DNA from: Variovorax sp.
GTDB taxonomy: Bacteria > Pseudomonadota > Gammaproteobacteria > Burkholderiales > Burkholderiaceae_C
Length of the DNA: 58,423 bases
NCBI GenBank assembly: GCA_025352265.1
Contig: JANXTS010000016.1
Span: forward strand, 1 to 58,423
Reading direction: 5' to 3'
Each line of letters begins with the position of its first letter. Position 1 is the stretch's first letter. The translations under genes and the position numbers were made by a program. The notes below the pieces were generated by a model that was not told the origin of the DNA, searched no databases, and saw only the letters and a program-made list of their open reading frames with translations. Shown here piece after piece: positions 26,279 through 39,132 of the stretch.

Positions 26279-26289
26279 CACGTATCCGT

Positions 26290-28600
<2,311 letters not shown>

Positions 28601-28699
28601 GATCGGCGTCGGAATTTTGGGCGGATGGGACAATCCGCCTGCGCAGCCGTTGCTCCAGGTCGCGCATTCCTCTAATCCGGAGCCATGTTGAGGAACACC

Positions 28700-29812
28700 A
28701 TGTACAAAAACCTTGTGGCTGCGCTCGCGGCTGCCTGTTGCTTTCTATCTCCTGTCTTTTCCCCCGCACTTGCTCAGTCGCCTAAGTCCGGCGCCGCGTC
28801 GAGCGATCCGCTGAAGGTCGCCTTCGTCTACGTCGCACCGCTGTCGGACACCGGCTGGGTCCATCAGCACGACCAGGGCCGTAAGGCAATGGAAATTGCG
28901 TTGGGCAGCAAGGTCAAGACAACCTACGTCGAGAACGTGGCCGAAGGTGCCGATGCCGAACGCGTAATTCGCGACTTGGCGCGACAAGGCAACAAGCTCA
29001 TCTTCACGCCGAGCTTCGGCTACATGGAGCCGACGCTGAAGGTTGCCAAAGACTTTCCCGACGTCAAGTTCGAGTCCGTCACCGGCTACAAGACCGCACC
29101 CAATGTCGCGACCGCCAACGCGCGTTATTACGAGGGCCGCTACCTGGCGGGCATCGCGGCGGGCCGGATGACGAAGACCCATGTGGCCGGCTACGTGGCC
29201 GGATTTCCGATTCCCGAGGTGCTGCAAGGCATCAACGCCTTCACCCTCGGCATGCGCTCGGTCGACCCGACTGCGCGCGTCAAGGTCGTGTGGCTCGACG
29301 TCTGGTTCGACCCGACGAAGGAGCGCGACGCGGCCATGACGCTGTTCAACCAGGACGTCGACGTGATCGCATTCCACACCGGCTCGTCCGCCGTGATGGC
29401 GGCAGCGCAGGAGCGCGGCAAGCTGGCCATCGGGTATCACTCCGACATGCGCAAGGTCGGGCCCGACGCCCAACTCGTCGCGGTGACGCACGAGTGGGGC
29501 GGTTACTACACGCAGCGCGCCCGCGCCGTGCTCGATGGCAGCTGGAAGAGCGGCGATGTTTGGGGCGGCGTTAAGGAGGACATGGTCCATGTCGGCGACT
29601 TCGGCACCAAGGTGCCCAAGGCCGTGCAGGACGAAGTACTGGCACAGCAGCGTGCCATCGCCTCGGGTAAGTTGGTGCCGTTTCATGCGGTCGCCGACGT
29701 GCGCGACAACGAGGGCAACGTCGTCATCGCGAAGGGCACTAGCCTGAGCGACGCACAGATCCTTCAGATGAAGTGGCTGGTCGACGGCGTGCAGGGACGG
29801 GTCGCGCACTGA
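28700..29812 (+). CDS. Second BMP family substrate-binding protein
   Basis: Periplasmic solute receptor related to the BMP protein at 23776; both share (G/T)GW near the start of the fold, GKNKLIF/GNKLIF-type blocks and FGYMEPTLKVA. I chose the ATG at 28700 since GAGG lies 7 bases upstream; the ATG at 28685 has poor spacing. A 26-residue Sec signal ends PALA, without a lipobox, unlike the first copy. No permease or ATPase gene is nearby, so it probably shares the transporter at 20073-23699. Confidence 0.92.
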   Translation: MYKNLVAALAAACCFLSPVFSPALAQSPKSGAASSDPLKVAFVYVAPLSDTGWVHQHDQGRKAMEIALGSKVKTTYVENVAEGADAERVIRDLARQGNKLIFTPSFGYMEPTLKVAKDFPDVKFESVTGYKTAPNVATANARYYEGRYLAGIAAGRMTKTHVAGYVAGFPIPEVLQGINAFTLGMRSVDPTARVKVVWLDVWFDPTKERDAAMTLFNQDVDVIAFHTGSSAVMAAAQERGKLAIGYHSDMRKVGPDAQLVAVTHEWGGYYTQRARAVLDGSWKSGDVWGGVKEDMVHVGDFGTKVPKAVQDEVLAQQRAIASGKLVPFHAVADVRDNEGNVVIAKGTSLSDAQILQMKWLVDGVQGRVAH

Positions 29813-29880
29813 CGTTGGAGACAGGCCGCTGGTGAAGGCACGCGTACGATCGCCCAGAAGCGTTTTCAGGAGATAGAACC

Positions 29881-31830
29881 ATGTCCGCCGTGCCACCCGC
29901 TGCACCCGCTACAGCACCCCAGGCGTTCACCGCCTCGTTCCCCATTCGTTCGGTCGACGACGTTCGCCGGCTCGAAGAAACGCCGCTCGAAAAGGCACTC
30001 ACCGTTCGAAGTACCTACGAGCTTTTCTGCAACGTCACGCGCGTTCACGGCGAGCGCCCTGCGTTGACCTTTCTGCGTACCGGCGACCCTGAAGACGAAC
30101 CGATTCGGTGGACCTACGCCGAGCTGCTGCGCGGCATCCACCAGACGGCCAACCTGCTGCACACGCTGGGCGTCGGTCCGCAGGATGCGGTCGCCGTGTT
30201 GCTGCCCGGTTGCCTCGAATACCACCTTGCGTTGTGGGGCGGCGAAGCGGCCGGCATCGTGCAGCCGCTGAACCCGCTGCTCACCGACGAAAAGCTGGTG
30301 TCGCTGATGAAGGCGGCCGGTGCCAAGGTGCTGATCGCCTATGGCTCGGACGACGAATCGGGCATGTGGTCGAAGGCGATGCGGCTGCGCAGCCAGGTGC
30401 CGACGCTGTCGATGGTGCTGCGCGTGGCACCGCACGACGAGCCTGCCGATGCGGTGGCCGATTTGCCGGAAGGTGTCGGCGATTTCAAAGCGCTGCGCGC
30501 GCAACAGCGCGACGATCGGCTGGTGAGCGAGCGCGACATCGCACCCGAAGATATCGCCGCCTACTTTCATACCGGGGGCACTACCGGTGCACCCAAGCTG
30601 GCGCGACACAGCCACCGCGCGCAGGTGTTCACTGCGTGGGCGAGCGTCAAGCTGGTGGGCAGCACGCACCACGACATCGCCATCAACGGCTATCCGCTTT
30701 TTCATGTGGCGGGCGTGCTCCCGGCCTCGCTGGCGCCGCTGTCGGCAGGTGTCGAAGTCATCATTCCGACCACCTCGCTGATGCGCAACAAGGCGGTGCT
30801 GGCCAACTACTGGCGGCTGGTCGAAAAGCACAGGCCAACGTCGCTGTCGGCCGTTCCGACGGTGCTGGCCGCACTGGCCAACGTTCCGTTGAACGGTGCC
30901 GATCTTTCGTCGATTCGTTACTGCCGCACCGGCGCCGCGGTGCTCGCGCCCGAGCTGGCGGCGCGCTTCGAGCGGCTCTTCGGACTGCATGTGCACGAAA
31001 GTCTCGGCATGACCGAAATGGCCGGCATCTCGACCATCACGCCGCCGGACGTCTGGGGCCCTGCCGGCTGCGTCGGCTTTCGGCTGCCGTACTCGCAGAT
31101 GCGTATCGTGGCGCTCGACGAGCATGGCGGCGCCAGCGACCGCGACGTGGCGACCGGCGAGCACGGCATGGTGCTGTTCAAGTCGCCGAATCTCTTCTCT
31201 GGATTCCTCGACGCGGCCGACACGGCCAAGGCCTTTACCGGCGACGGCTGGCTCGCGACCGGCGATCTGGGCTGGCTCGACGATCAGGGTCGGCTCAACC
31301 TCACCGGCCGCTCGAAAGACCTGATCATCCGCAGCGGCCACAACATCGATCCGAAGACCATCGAAGACGCGCTCGGCGCGCATCCGGCAGTGCAGCTGTG
31401 CGCCGCGGTCGGTGCGCCCGACGCTTATGCGGGTGAGCTGCCGGTGGCTTTTGCGACGTTGGTGCCGGGTGCGCGGGTTACCGAAGCGGAGCTGCTGGCG
31501 TTTACTTCAGGCGGTGTCGACGAAGCGCCCGCGAGGCCCAGGTCTGTGACCATCATCGAACACATGCCGATGACCAACGTCGGAAAAATCTACAAGCCGG
31601 AACTGCGTGGCCTGGCAGGGCAGCAGGTCGCAAGTGCGCTGGTGGACGCGGTCTGCACCGGACTGGGGCTCGGCGCGATGGCGCGGCCGACGGTGCGCAT
31701 CGAAGGCGAAACGGGCGTGGCGGTGCTGATCGATGCGTTGGCTGCCGGCACGCATGCCGACGCGTTGCGGGCGCAACTGCAGGAAGCGCTGGGACGACTA
31801 CCGATCAAGACGCGGGTCGCTCTGGTCTGA
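29881..31830 (+). CDS. Acyl-CoA synthetase (AMP-forming)
   Basis: Cytoplasmic ANL-superfamily ligase that activates a carboxylic acid through an acyl-AMP, 649 residues. Motifs: the phosphate loop HTGGTTGAPKLARHS, the acyl-AMP site GMTEMAGIS, TGDLGWLD with the ribose-binding Asp, and the hinge GRSKDLIIRSGHNI; the catalytic Lys is in NVGKIYK. AGGAG is upstream of the start. The acid substrate is unknown, and its place between a BMP gene and guanine deaminase has no obvious pathway meaning. Confidence 0.92.
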   Translation: MSAVPPAAPATAPQAFTASFPIRSVDDVRRLEETPLEKALTVRSTYELFCNVTRVHGERPALTFLRTGDPEDEPIRWTYAELLRGIHQTANLLHTLGVGPQDAVAVLLPGCLEYHLALWGGEAAGIVQPLNPLLTDEKLVSLMKAAGAKVLIAYGSDDESGMWSKAMRLRSQVPTLSMVLRVAPHDEPADAVADLPEGVGDFKALRAQQRDDRLVSERDIAPEDIAAYFHTGGTTGAPKLARHSHRAQVFTAWASVKLVGSTHHDIAINGYPLFHVAGVLPASLAPLSAGVEVIIPTTSLMRNKAVLANYWRLVEKHRPTSLSAVPTVLAALANVPLNGADLSSIRYCRTGAAVLAPELAARFERLFGLHVHESLGMTEMAGISTITPPDVWGPAGCVGFRLPYSQMRIVALDEHGGASDRDVATGEHGMVLFKSPNLFSGFLDAADTAKAFTGDGWLATGDLGWLDDQGRLNLTGRSKDLIIRSGHNIDPKTIEDALGAHPAVQLCAAVGAPDAYAGELPVAFATLVPGARVTEAELLAFTSGGVDEAPARPRSVTIIEHMPMTNVGKIYKPELRGLAGQQVASALVDAVCTGLGLGAMARPTVRIEGETGVAVLIDALAAGTHADALRAQLQEALGRLPIKTRVALV

Positions 31831-31910
31831 GTGCGTTGGCTTAACGCTCGTATAGCGCCCATACCTGCACGGAAATTGCGGCGGGCCCTCCTGGCCTTAC
31901 CCTCAAGCCC

Positions 31911-33200
31911 ATGCACGCGTACCGAGCCTCCCTTCTGCGATTCGACCCCTCCGGCAAGCCGCTCTTCGACGAAGACGGCCTGCTGGTCGTCGGCCCCGAT
32001 CCGCGCGGCCGGCAGATCGTCGTGGCGGCGGGTGCCTTCAATTCGATCCATGCGCAGTACGCCCACGTGCCGGTGACGCACTGGGCGGGTCGCATCATCG
32101 CGCCGGGCTTCATCGACATGCACGTGCACTTTCCGCAGAGCGACATCATCGGCGCGCCATCGGAAGGCTTGTTGCCGTGGCTTGAGAACTACACCTTCCC
32201 GGCAGAGGCGCGCTTTGCCGATCCGGCACATTCGATCGAAGTAGCCGAGTTCTTTCTCGACGAGATGTTGCGCAACGGTGTGACCACCTCGCTGACGTTC
32301 GCGACCTCGCACGTGCAGTCGGTCGACGCCTTTTTCGAAGCGGCTCAGCGGCGCAGTTTGCGCATGATCACCGGCAAGGTGCTGCAAGACCGCCACTCGC
32401 CCGATGGCGTGCGCGACGAGACCGAACAAAGCCTGATCGACACCGAGTCGCTGATCGGCAAGTGGCACAACGTCGACCGGCTGGGTTACGCGATCACCCC
32501 GCGTTTTGCACCGACCAGCACCGACGCGCAACTTCGTGGTGCCGGCGAGCTGGCCGCCAAGTACCCCGACACCTGGATTCACTCGCACGTCGCCGAGAAC
32601 AAGGACGAGGTGAAGTGGGCGCGCGAACTGTTTCCGCAGGCACGTTCGTACCTCGACGTGTATGCGGGCTTCGGCCTGATGCGCGAGCGCGCGGTGTATG
32701 CGCACTGCATTCACTTCGACGACGACGACCGCCGCTCGATGCGGGAGACCGGCGCGGCGACGGCGGTGAGCCCGACCAGTAACCTGTTCCTCGGCAGCGG
32801 CTTCTTCGACTTCGAAGGCGCCGATCGCATCGGCTATCGCTACGGTCTGGCCAGCGACGTCGGCGGCGGCACCAGCTTCAGCCCGTTTCACACCATGATG
32901 GCGGCCTACTACGTCGGGCGCGAAGGGCAGACCAAGCCCGGCATCAGCATCGCGCCATCGGCGCTGTGGTGGCGCCATACCGGCGGCGCGGCGCTGGCGC
33001 TGGGGCTCGACGGCGTCGTGGGCAATCTGCTGCCCGGAAACGAGGCCGATTTCATTGTGCTGAATCCGCAGGCGACACCACTGCTGGCGCGCAAAAGCGG
33101 ATTGACGGCCAACCTTGAAGAGTTGCTGTTTTCGATGATCGTGCTGGGCGACGACCGGCTCATCGAGCGCACCGTCATTTCGCAGGCGACCGGCAACTGA
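31911..33200 (+). CDS. guaD: Guanine deaminase
   Basis: Zinc amidohydrolase converting guanine to xanthine, 429 residues. Motifs: PGFIDMHVHFPQSD (metal His71 and His73), HSHVAENKDEV, HCIHFDD and SDVGGGTSFS with the metal Asp. The product xanthine is the substrate of XdhAB upstream, which completes the adenine and guanine routes to urate in this block. It starts at the ATG at 31911, 80 bp after the synthetase gene, and is followed by dcd. Confidence 0.94.
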   Translation: MHAYRASLLRFDPSGKPLFDEDGLLVVGPDPRGRQIVVAAGAFNSIHAQYAHVPVTHWAGRIIAPGFIDMHVHFPQSDIIGAPSEGLLPWLENYTFPAEARFADPAHSIEVAEFFLDEMLRNGVTTSLTFATSHVQSVDAFFEAAQRRSLRMITGKVLQDRHSPDGVRDETEQSLIDTESLIGKWHNVDRLGYAITPRFAPTSTDAQLRGAGELAAKYPDTWIHSHVAENKDEVKWARELFPQARSYLDVYAGFGLMRERAVYAHCIHFDDDDRRSMRETGAATAVSPTSNLFLGSGFFDFEGADRIGYRYGLASDVGGGTSFSPFHTMMAAYYVGREGQTKPGISIAPSALWWRHTGGAALALGLDGVVGNLLPGNEADFIVLNPQATPLLARKSGLTANLEELLFSMIVLGDDRLIERTVISQATGN

Positions 33201-33267
33201 GGCGCCTTGCGTCGAAGATGGCGCAGGCGGCTCCTTAGAATGACAGCCCGAAGAAGGACCCCCTGAG

Positions 33268-33834
33268 ATGACCATCAAGAGCGACAAATGGATTCGGCGC
33301 ATGGCCGAGCAGACCGGCATGATCGAGCCCTTCGAGCCCACCCAGGTGCGCGAGCGCGAAGGCAACAAGATCATCAGCTACGGCACGTCGAGTTACGGTT
33401 ACGACATTCGCTGTGCGCCCGAGTTCAAGGTGTTTACGAACATCCACAGCACGGTGGTCGACCCCAAGAATTTCGATGAGAAGAGCTTTGTCGACATGGA
33501 TGGCGACTTCTGCATCATTCCGCCGAACAGCTTCGCCCTGGCGCGTACCGTCGAATACTTTCGCATCCCGCGCAACGTTCTCACCATCTGCCTGGGCAAG
33601 AGCACCTACGCCCGCTGCGGAATCATTGTCAATGTGACGCCGTTCGAACCCGAGTGGGAAGGCTACGTGACGCTCGAATTCAGCAACACGACGCCGCTGC
33701 CGGCCAAGATCTATGCGGGTGAAGGCTGCGCGCAGGTGTTGTTCTTCGAGAGCGATGAAGTTTGCGAAACGAGCTACAAGGACCGCGGCGGCAAGTATCA
33801 GGGCCAGCGCGGCGTCACGCTGCCGAAAGCCTGA
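33268..33834 (+). CDS. dcd: dCTP deaminase
   Basis: Converts dCTP to dUTP for thymidylate synthesis; trimeric cytoplasmic enzyme. The 188-residue length is exactly usual. Motifs: [22 protein letters not shown] (catalytic and nucleotide site) and EGCAQVLFF with the [11 protein letters not shown]-terminus. Housekeeping gene downstream of guaD; the 68-bp gap has no terminator I can see. Confidence 0.97.
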   Translation: MTIKSDKWIRRMAEQTGMIEPFEPTQVREREGNKIISYGTSSYGYDIRCAPEFKVFTNIHSTVVDPKNFDEKSFVDMDGDFCIIPPNSFALARTVEYFRIPRNVLTICLGKSTYARCGIIVNVTPFEPEWEGYVTLEFSNTTPLPAKIYAGEGCAQVLFFESDEVCETSYKDRGGKYQGQRGVTLPKA

Positions 33835-34001
33835 AGACGAAAGTCCGAAGAAAAGCCGCAGCACAGTTTCGACTTATAAGTCGATGACCGCGCTCCGGCG
33901 CGGTCCTACATCGCATCGCGCCGGGCGCTCCCAACTTGCGGCGTCGCTCGTGGTCAATATCTATTCTTGAGATCACGCACCCAGCGGGATCAGGAATCGT
34001 T

Positions 34002-34238
34002 ATGACCCAATGGATCGCCGAGCTTTCTCCGCTTCGCAAATTGCTTTCGGCCGTGCTGGTCGCCATTGTGTGTGCGCAGGCTGTGGCCATGACGATGCTG
34101 GTGCGCTCGCAGGTGCAGAAGGCCGAGATGCGCGAAGCTGCGGAGGCCTCCAGTCGCGGGGCCGTTGCACAGCGCGCCGAGTCCGGCTCGCCGCGTAGCG
34201 CGCGACCGATCACCGTCGGTTACGGCGCCCCCCGCTAA
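34002..34238 (+). CDS. Small hypothetical membrane protein
   Basis: 78 residues from the ATG at 34002, which has AGGAA upstream. One hydrophobic helix (residues 14-32) and a basic Ser/Arg-rich tail suggest a single-pass inner-membrane protein. I recognise no family. It lies in the 168-bp gap after dcd and just before the ypfJ-like gene. Confidence 0.55.
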   Translation: MTQWIAELSPLRKLLSAVLVAIVCAQAVAMTMLVRSQVQKAEMREAAEASSRGAVAQRAESGSPRSARPITVGYGAPR

Positions 34239-34286
34239 GCCGCTACCATAACGCGACAGCCGGCCGTTGCCGGTGAGGAGAGTCTC

Positions 34287-35177
34287 ATGAAGTGGGAAGG
34301 CAACGAGCAGTCGGACAACGTAGAGGACCGCCGTGATGGTGGAGGCGGGGGAGGCGGTGGATTTCCGATCGGCGGACGCAGTGTCGGCATCGGTACCGTC
34401 GCTGTGGCGCTGATCGCTGGATGGATTTTCGGCATCAATCCGCTGACGGTGCTCGGGTTGCTAACGGGCGGAGGCCAGGCTCCGCAGGCCCAGCAACAGC
34501 AACAGCAAGGCCCCGCCAAGGCACCGCCGGCCAGCGACCGCGAAGCCTCGTTCGTCTCGACTGTGCTCAAGAACACCGAAGTCGTCTGGACCGACGTCTT
34601 CCAGAAGAACGGCGGCACCTACCACGCACCCAAGCTGGTGCTGTTTCGCGGCGCGACGCCAACAGCTTGCGGCACGGGCCAGTCGGCCATGGGACCGTTC
34701 TATTGCCCCGGCGACCAAAAGGTCTACATCGACCTCGGCTTTTACGAAACGTTGAAGAACCAGCTCGGCGCACCGGGCGAATTCGCTCAGGCGTACGTCA
34801 TTGCGCACGAAGTCGGCCACCACGTACAGGACGAGCTCGGCATCACCGGCAAGGTCGACGGCATGCGAAGCCGGCTGAGCCAGACGCAAAATAATGCGAT
34901 GAGCGTGCGCGTCGAATTGCAGGCCGATTGCTTCGCCGGCATCTGGGCCAACAAATCGCAGCAGTCGAAGAAATGGCTCGACCCGGGCGACATCGAGTCG
35001 GCAATGAACGCCGCTCAGAAGATCGGCGACGATGCGCTGCAGCGGTCGGCTGGCCGCGCCGTGGTGCCCGACAGCTTCACGCATGGATCGAGCGCGCAAC
35101 GGCAGAAGTGGTTCGGCGCCGGTTACCAGAGTGGCAGCATTCAGTCGTGCGACACGTTCAATTCAAAAAGCCTTTGA
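34287..35177 (+). CDS. Neutral zinc metallopeptidase, YpfJ/KPN_02809 family
   Basis: A 296-residue membrane-anchored zinc protein. A Gly-rich stretch (residues 18-30), one transmembrane helix (residues 34-58), a Gln/Pro linker, then the metallopeptidase-like domain with HEVGHH (His174, Glu175, His178) and ADCFAG, the third-ligand region. The substrate of the family is not established. It starts with GAGGAG upstream. Confidence 0.93.
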   Translation: MKWEGNEQSDNVEDRRDGGGGGGGGFPIGGRSVGIGTVAVALIAGWIFGINPLTVLGLLTGGGQAPQAQQQQQQGPAKAPPASDREASFVSTVLKNTEVVWTDVFQKNGGTYHAPKLVLFRGATPTACGTGQSAMGPFYCPGDQKVYIDLGFYETLKNQLGAPGEFAQAYVIAHEVGHHVQDELGITGKVDGMRSRLSQTQNNAMSVRVELQADCFAGIWANKSQQSKKWLDPGDIESAMNAAQKIGDDALQRSAGRAVVPDSFTHGSSAQRQKWFGAGYQSGSIQSCDTFNSKSL

Positions 35178-35293
35178 CGTCTTCGAGAACGCTTCGGTGG
35201 ACGCCTCGATGAGACCGTCCCCTTAACCGCAAAAGGCCGTGTCTCAGCGCTGTCATCAGTGTTTTTTGCGGCGGTGCGACAATAGAGGGCTTA

Positions 35294-36838
<1,545 letters not shown>

Positions 36839-36893
36839 GTCGACTGGAATCGAGTCGACTGGAACTGAGCTGAGTGACTCAGGCCGATAACGG

Positions 36894-36918
36894 AAGCCGG
36901 GTCAAATCCCCGGCTTTT
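36894..36918. terminator. Terminator between convergent rhlE and apaH
   Basis: An 8-bp perfect stem AAGCCGGG/CCCGGCTT with a 7-nt loop followed by TT on the plus strand. On the minus strand it overlaps the last codons of apaH, so it is mainly the rhlE terminator. Confidence 0.75.
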
Positions 36919-37747
36919 GCACTTCTACGCACTGCACCTGAATCAACTCCCGCTCGTCCAGCGTCGCGCCGATGCGCACCGCGCTGAGGCAGCCGCCCCA
37001 AACACAGCCGGTGTCGGTCGACAACAGGTCGGGCCGGGAGACGTAGCCCAGGGTCGACCAGTGCCCGAACGCCAGCGTCGCGGTCGCGGTCCCTCGCCCC
37101 GGCACATCGAACCACGGCATGAATCCGTCGGGCGCCGTGTCGGCACCGTCCTTGGCATCGAAATCCATCACGCCCGCCGCTGAGCAGAAACGCAGCCGCG
37201 TCAGCGCATTGACGATCACACGCAGCCGCGCGGTGCCGGTGAGCGAATCACTCCACTGCGCCGGGTCGTTGCCATACATCGTCATGACGAACTCGTTGAG
37301 CGCCGGACCGCGCAGCACCGACTCGACTTCGGCGGCCAGCGTGAGCGTATCGGCCACGTTCCATTGCGGCAACACGCCGGCGTGCACCATGAGCAGATCC
37401 TTGCCGCCGATGGTGCGATGCAGTGCCATCGATTGATGGCGCAGCCAGTCGAGCATGGCCTCGCTGTCGGCTGCGGCGAGCACCGGTGCCAGCGTGTCCC
37501 TGCGGCCGGCCTTGCGAGCACCGTGCGCGATGCCGAGAAGGTGCAAGTCGTGGTTGCCGAGCAGCGCATTTGCCGCGTTGCCCAGCGCATGCACGCGCCG
37601 CAACACCGCCGCCGAATCTGGTCCGCGGTTGACCAGGTCGCCGAGCAGTACCACGCTGTCGCGGCTCGCAGAAAAGTCGATCTTGTCGAGCAGGCGCTGC
37701 AACGCTTCGTCGCAGCCCTGCACGTCACCGATAAGGTAGAGTGCCAT
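36902..37747 (-). CDS. apaH: Symmetrical bis(5'-nucleosyl)-tetraphosphatase
   Basis: Hydrolyses diadenosine tetraphosphate to two ADP. 281 residues from the ATG at 37747 (MALYLIGDVQG); an in-frame start five codons upstream is weaker. Phosphoesterase motifs: GDVQGCDEAL, GDLVNRGPDS, GNHDLHL and VHAGVLPQW. The start codon is only 23 bp from the start codon of the divergent CNNM gene, so the promoters of the two genes must lie inside each other's coding sequence. Confidence 0.95.
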   Translation of the reverse strand: MALYLIGDVQGCDEALQRLLDKIDFSASRDSVVLLGDLVNRGPDSAAVLRRVHALGNAANALLGNHDLHLLGIAHGARKAGRRDTLAPVLAAADSEAMLDWLRHQSMALHRTIGGKDLLMVHAGVLPQWNVADTLTLAAEVESVLRGPALNEFVMTMYGNDPAQWSDSLTGTARLRVIVNALTRLRFCSAAGVMDFDAKDGADTAPDGFMPWFDVPGRGTATATLAFGHWSTLGYVSRPDLLSTDTGCVWGGCLSAVRIGATLDERELIQVQCVEVQKPGI

Positions 37748-37770
37748 GCTCCCCATTCTCACCCGCGTCC

Positions 37771-39087
37771 ATGGATGTCCTTCTGCTGGCCTTGTTGACC
37801 ACGCTCAACGCGTTGTTCTCCATGTCCGAAATGGCGCTGTCGACCAGCCGGCGTGCACGGCTTGCGGCCATGGCCGAATCGGGTGACGCCGGCGCCGCCG
37901 CAGCACTCAAGCTGATGGAAGACCCGACCCAGTTCCTGTCGAGCGTGCAGATCGGCATCACCTCCATCGGCATGCTGAGTGGCATCGTCGGCGAGGCTGC
38001 GTTCGCGGCGCCCTTGTCGGTCTGGATGGAAAGTCTCGGCATGCGTTCAGGCACCGCCAGCATCGCGTCGACCGCGGTGGTGGTCGCCTGCATCACCTTC
38101 TTCACGATCATCTTCGGCGAGCTCGTGCCCAAGCGCATCGGTCAGCTCTACCCCGAGCCGGTGGCGCGCTTCGTGGCGCGGCCGATGCGCTGGCTGGCCA
38201 AGGGCGCCAAGCCTTTCGTGCTGCTGCTTTCGGGTGCGACCGCGGCCATTCTCAAGCTGTTGAAGATCGACACTAACTCGGCCCGCTTGGTCACCGAAGA
38301 AGAGATCTCGGCCAGTCTCGAAGAAGGCGTCGACGCCGGTCTCATCGAGCAGCACGAGCACCAGATGGTGCGCAACGTGTTCCACCTGGACGATCGGCGT
38401 TTGTCGTCGTTGATGATTCCACGCGGCGACATCGAGTGGCTCGAAGCCTCCGGCACGGTTGCATCGAGCCTGCAAAACGTGGCGGCTGCCGGAGCGCTCA
38501 ATCTCGTGCACTCCTGGTACCCGGTGTGCCGCAACTCGCTGGACGACGTGGTCGGCGTCATCAGCGTCGCACATCTATTGCGCCTCGGGCCTGCCTACGA
38601 AGGCTCGATCGAAAGCGTGGCGCAGCCGGCGTCGTTCGTGCCAGAAACGCTGACCGGCATGGAGCTGCTGGAACAGTTTCGCGAGCGCGCCGGTCGCCTC
38701 GTTTTCGTGGTCGACGAATACGGCGGGGTGCAGGGCGTGATGACGCCGCGCGACCTGCTCGAAGCCATCACCGGCGAGCTGCAACCCGGCATGCAGACCG
38801 ATGCGTGGGCCACCGCACGCGAAGCCGGTGTGTGGGAGCTCGACGGCCTGATGCCGGTGTCGGAACTGCGTGCGCGTCTTGCCATTCGCGAGTTGCCCGA
38901 CGAAGACCGCGGCCGCTACAACACGGTCGCGGGCTTGCTGATGTCCGTCTCTGGCCAGTTGCCGAAAGTGCACGAGATCGTCGAATGTGCGGGCTGGAGT
39001 TTTGAGGTTCTGCAACTCGACGGACGGCGTATCGACAAGGTGCTGGCGCGTATCGACGTGCTGGCGGAAAACACCAGAAAGCGCTGA
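37771..39087 (+). CDS. CNNM/CorC-type hemolysin-family membrane protein
   Basis: 438 residues from the ATG at 37771 (MDVLLLALLT). An N-terminal DUF21 membrane domain of about four helices, two CBS domains around residues 200-330 (SLMIPRGDIEWL, VVDEYGGVQGVMTP) and a C-terminal CorC_HlyC domain. Family members handle magnesium or cobalt flux or membrane stress; the name hemolysin is historical. Confidence 0.92.
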   Translation: MDVLLLALLTTLNALFSMSEMALSTSRRARLAAMAESGDAGAAAALKLMEDPTQFLSSVQIGITSIGMLSGIVGEAAFAAPLSVWMESLGMRSGTASIASTAVVVACITFFTIIFGELVPKRIGQLYPEPVARFVARPMRWLAKGAKPFVLLLSGATAAILKLLKIDTNSARLVTEEEISASLEEGVDAGLIEQHEHQMVRNVFHLDDRRLSSLMIPRGDIEWLEASGTVASSLQNVAAAGALNLVHSWYPVCRNSLDDVVGVISVAHLLRLGPAYEGSIESVAQPASFVPETLTGMELLEQFRERAGRLVFVVDEYGGVQGVMTPRDLLEAITGELQPGMQTDAWATAREAGVWELDGLMPVSELRARLAIRELPDEDRGRYNTVAGLLMSVSGQLPKVHEIVECAGWSFEVLQLDGRRIDKVLARIDVLAENTRKR

Positions 39088-39132
39088 GTTGCGGGACTGC
39101 AGAGTTGGCAGAGGCAACAAAAGGCGGGGAGG

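Noticed and set aside
31831..32076. ORF of 81 codons between the synthetase and guanine deaminase genes
   Set aside because: It overlaps guaD in another frame and has no protein-like features.
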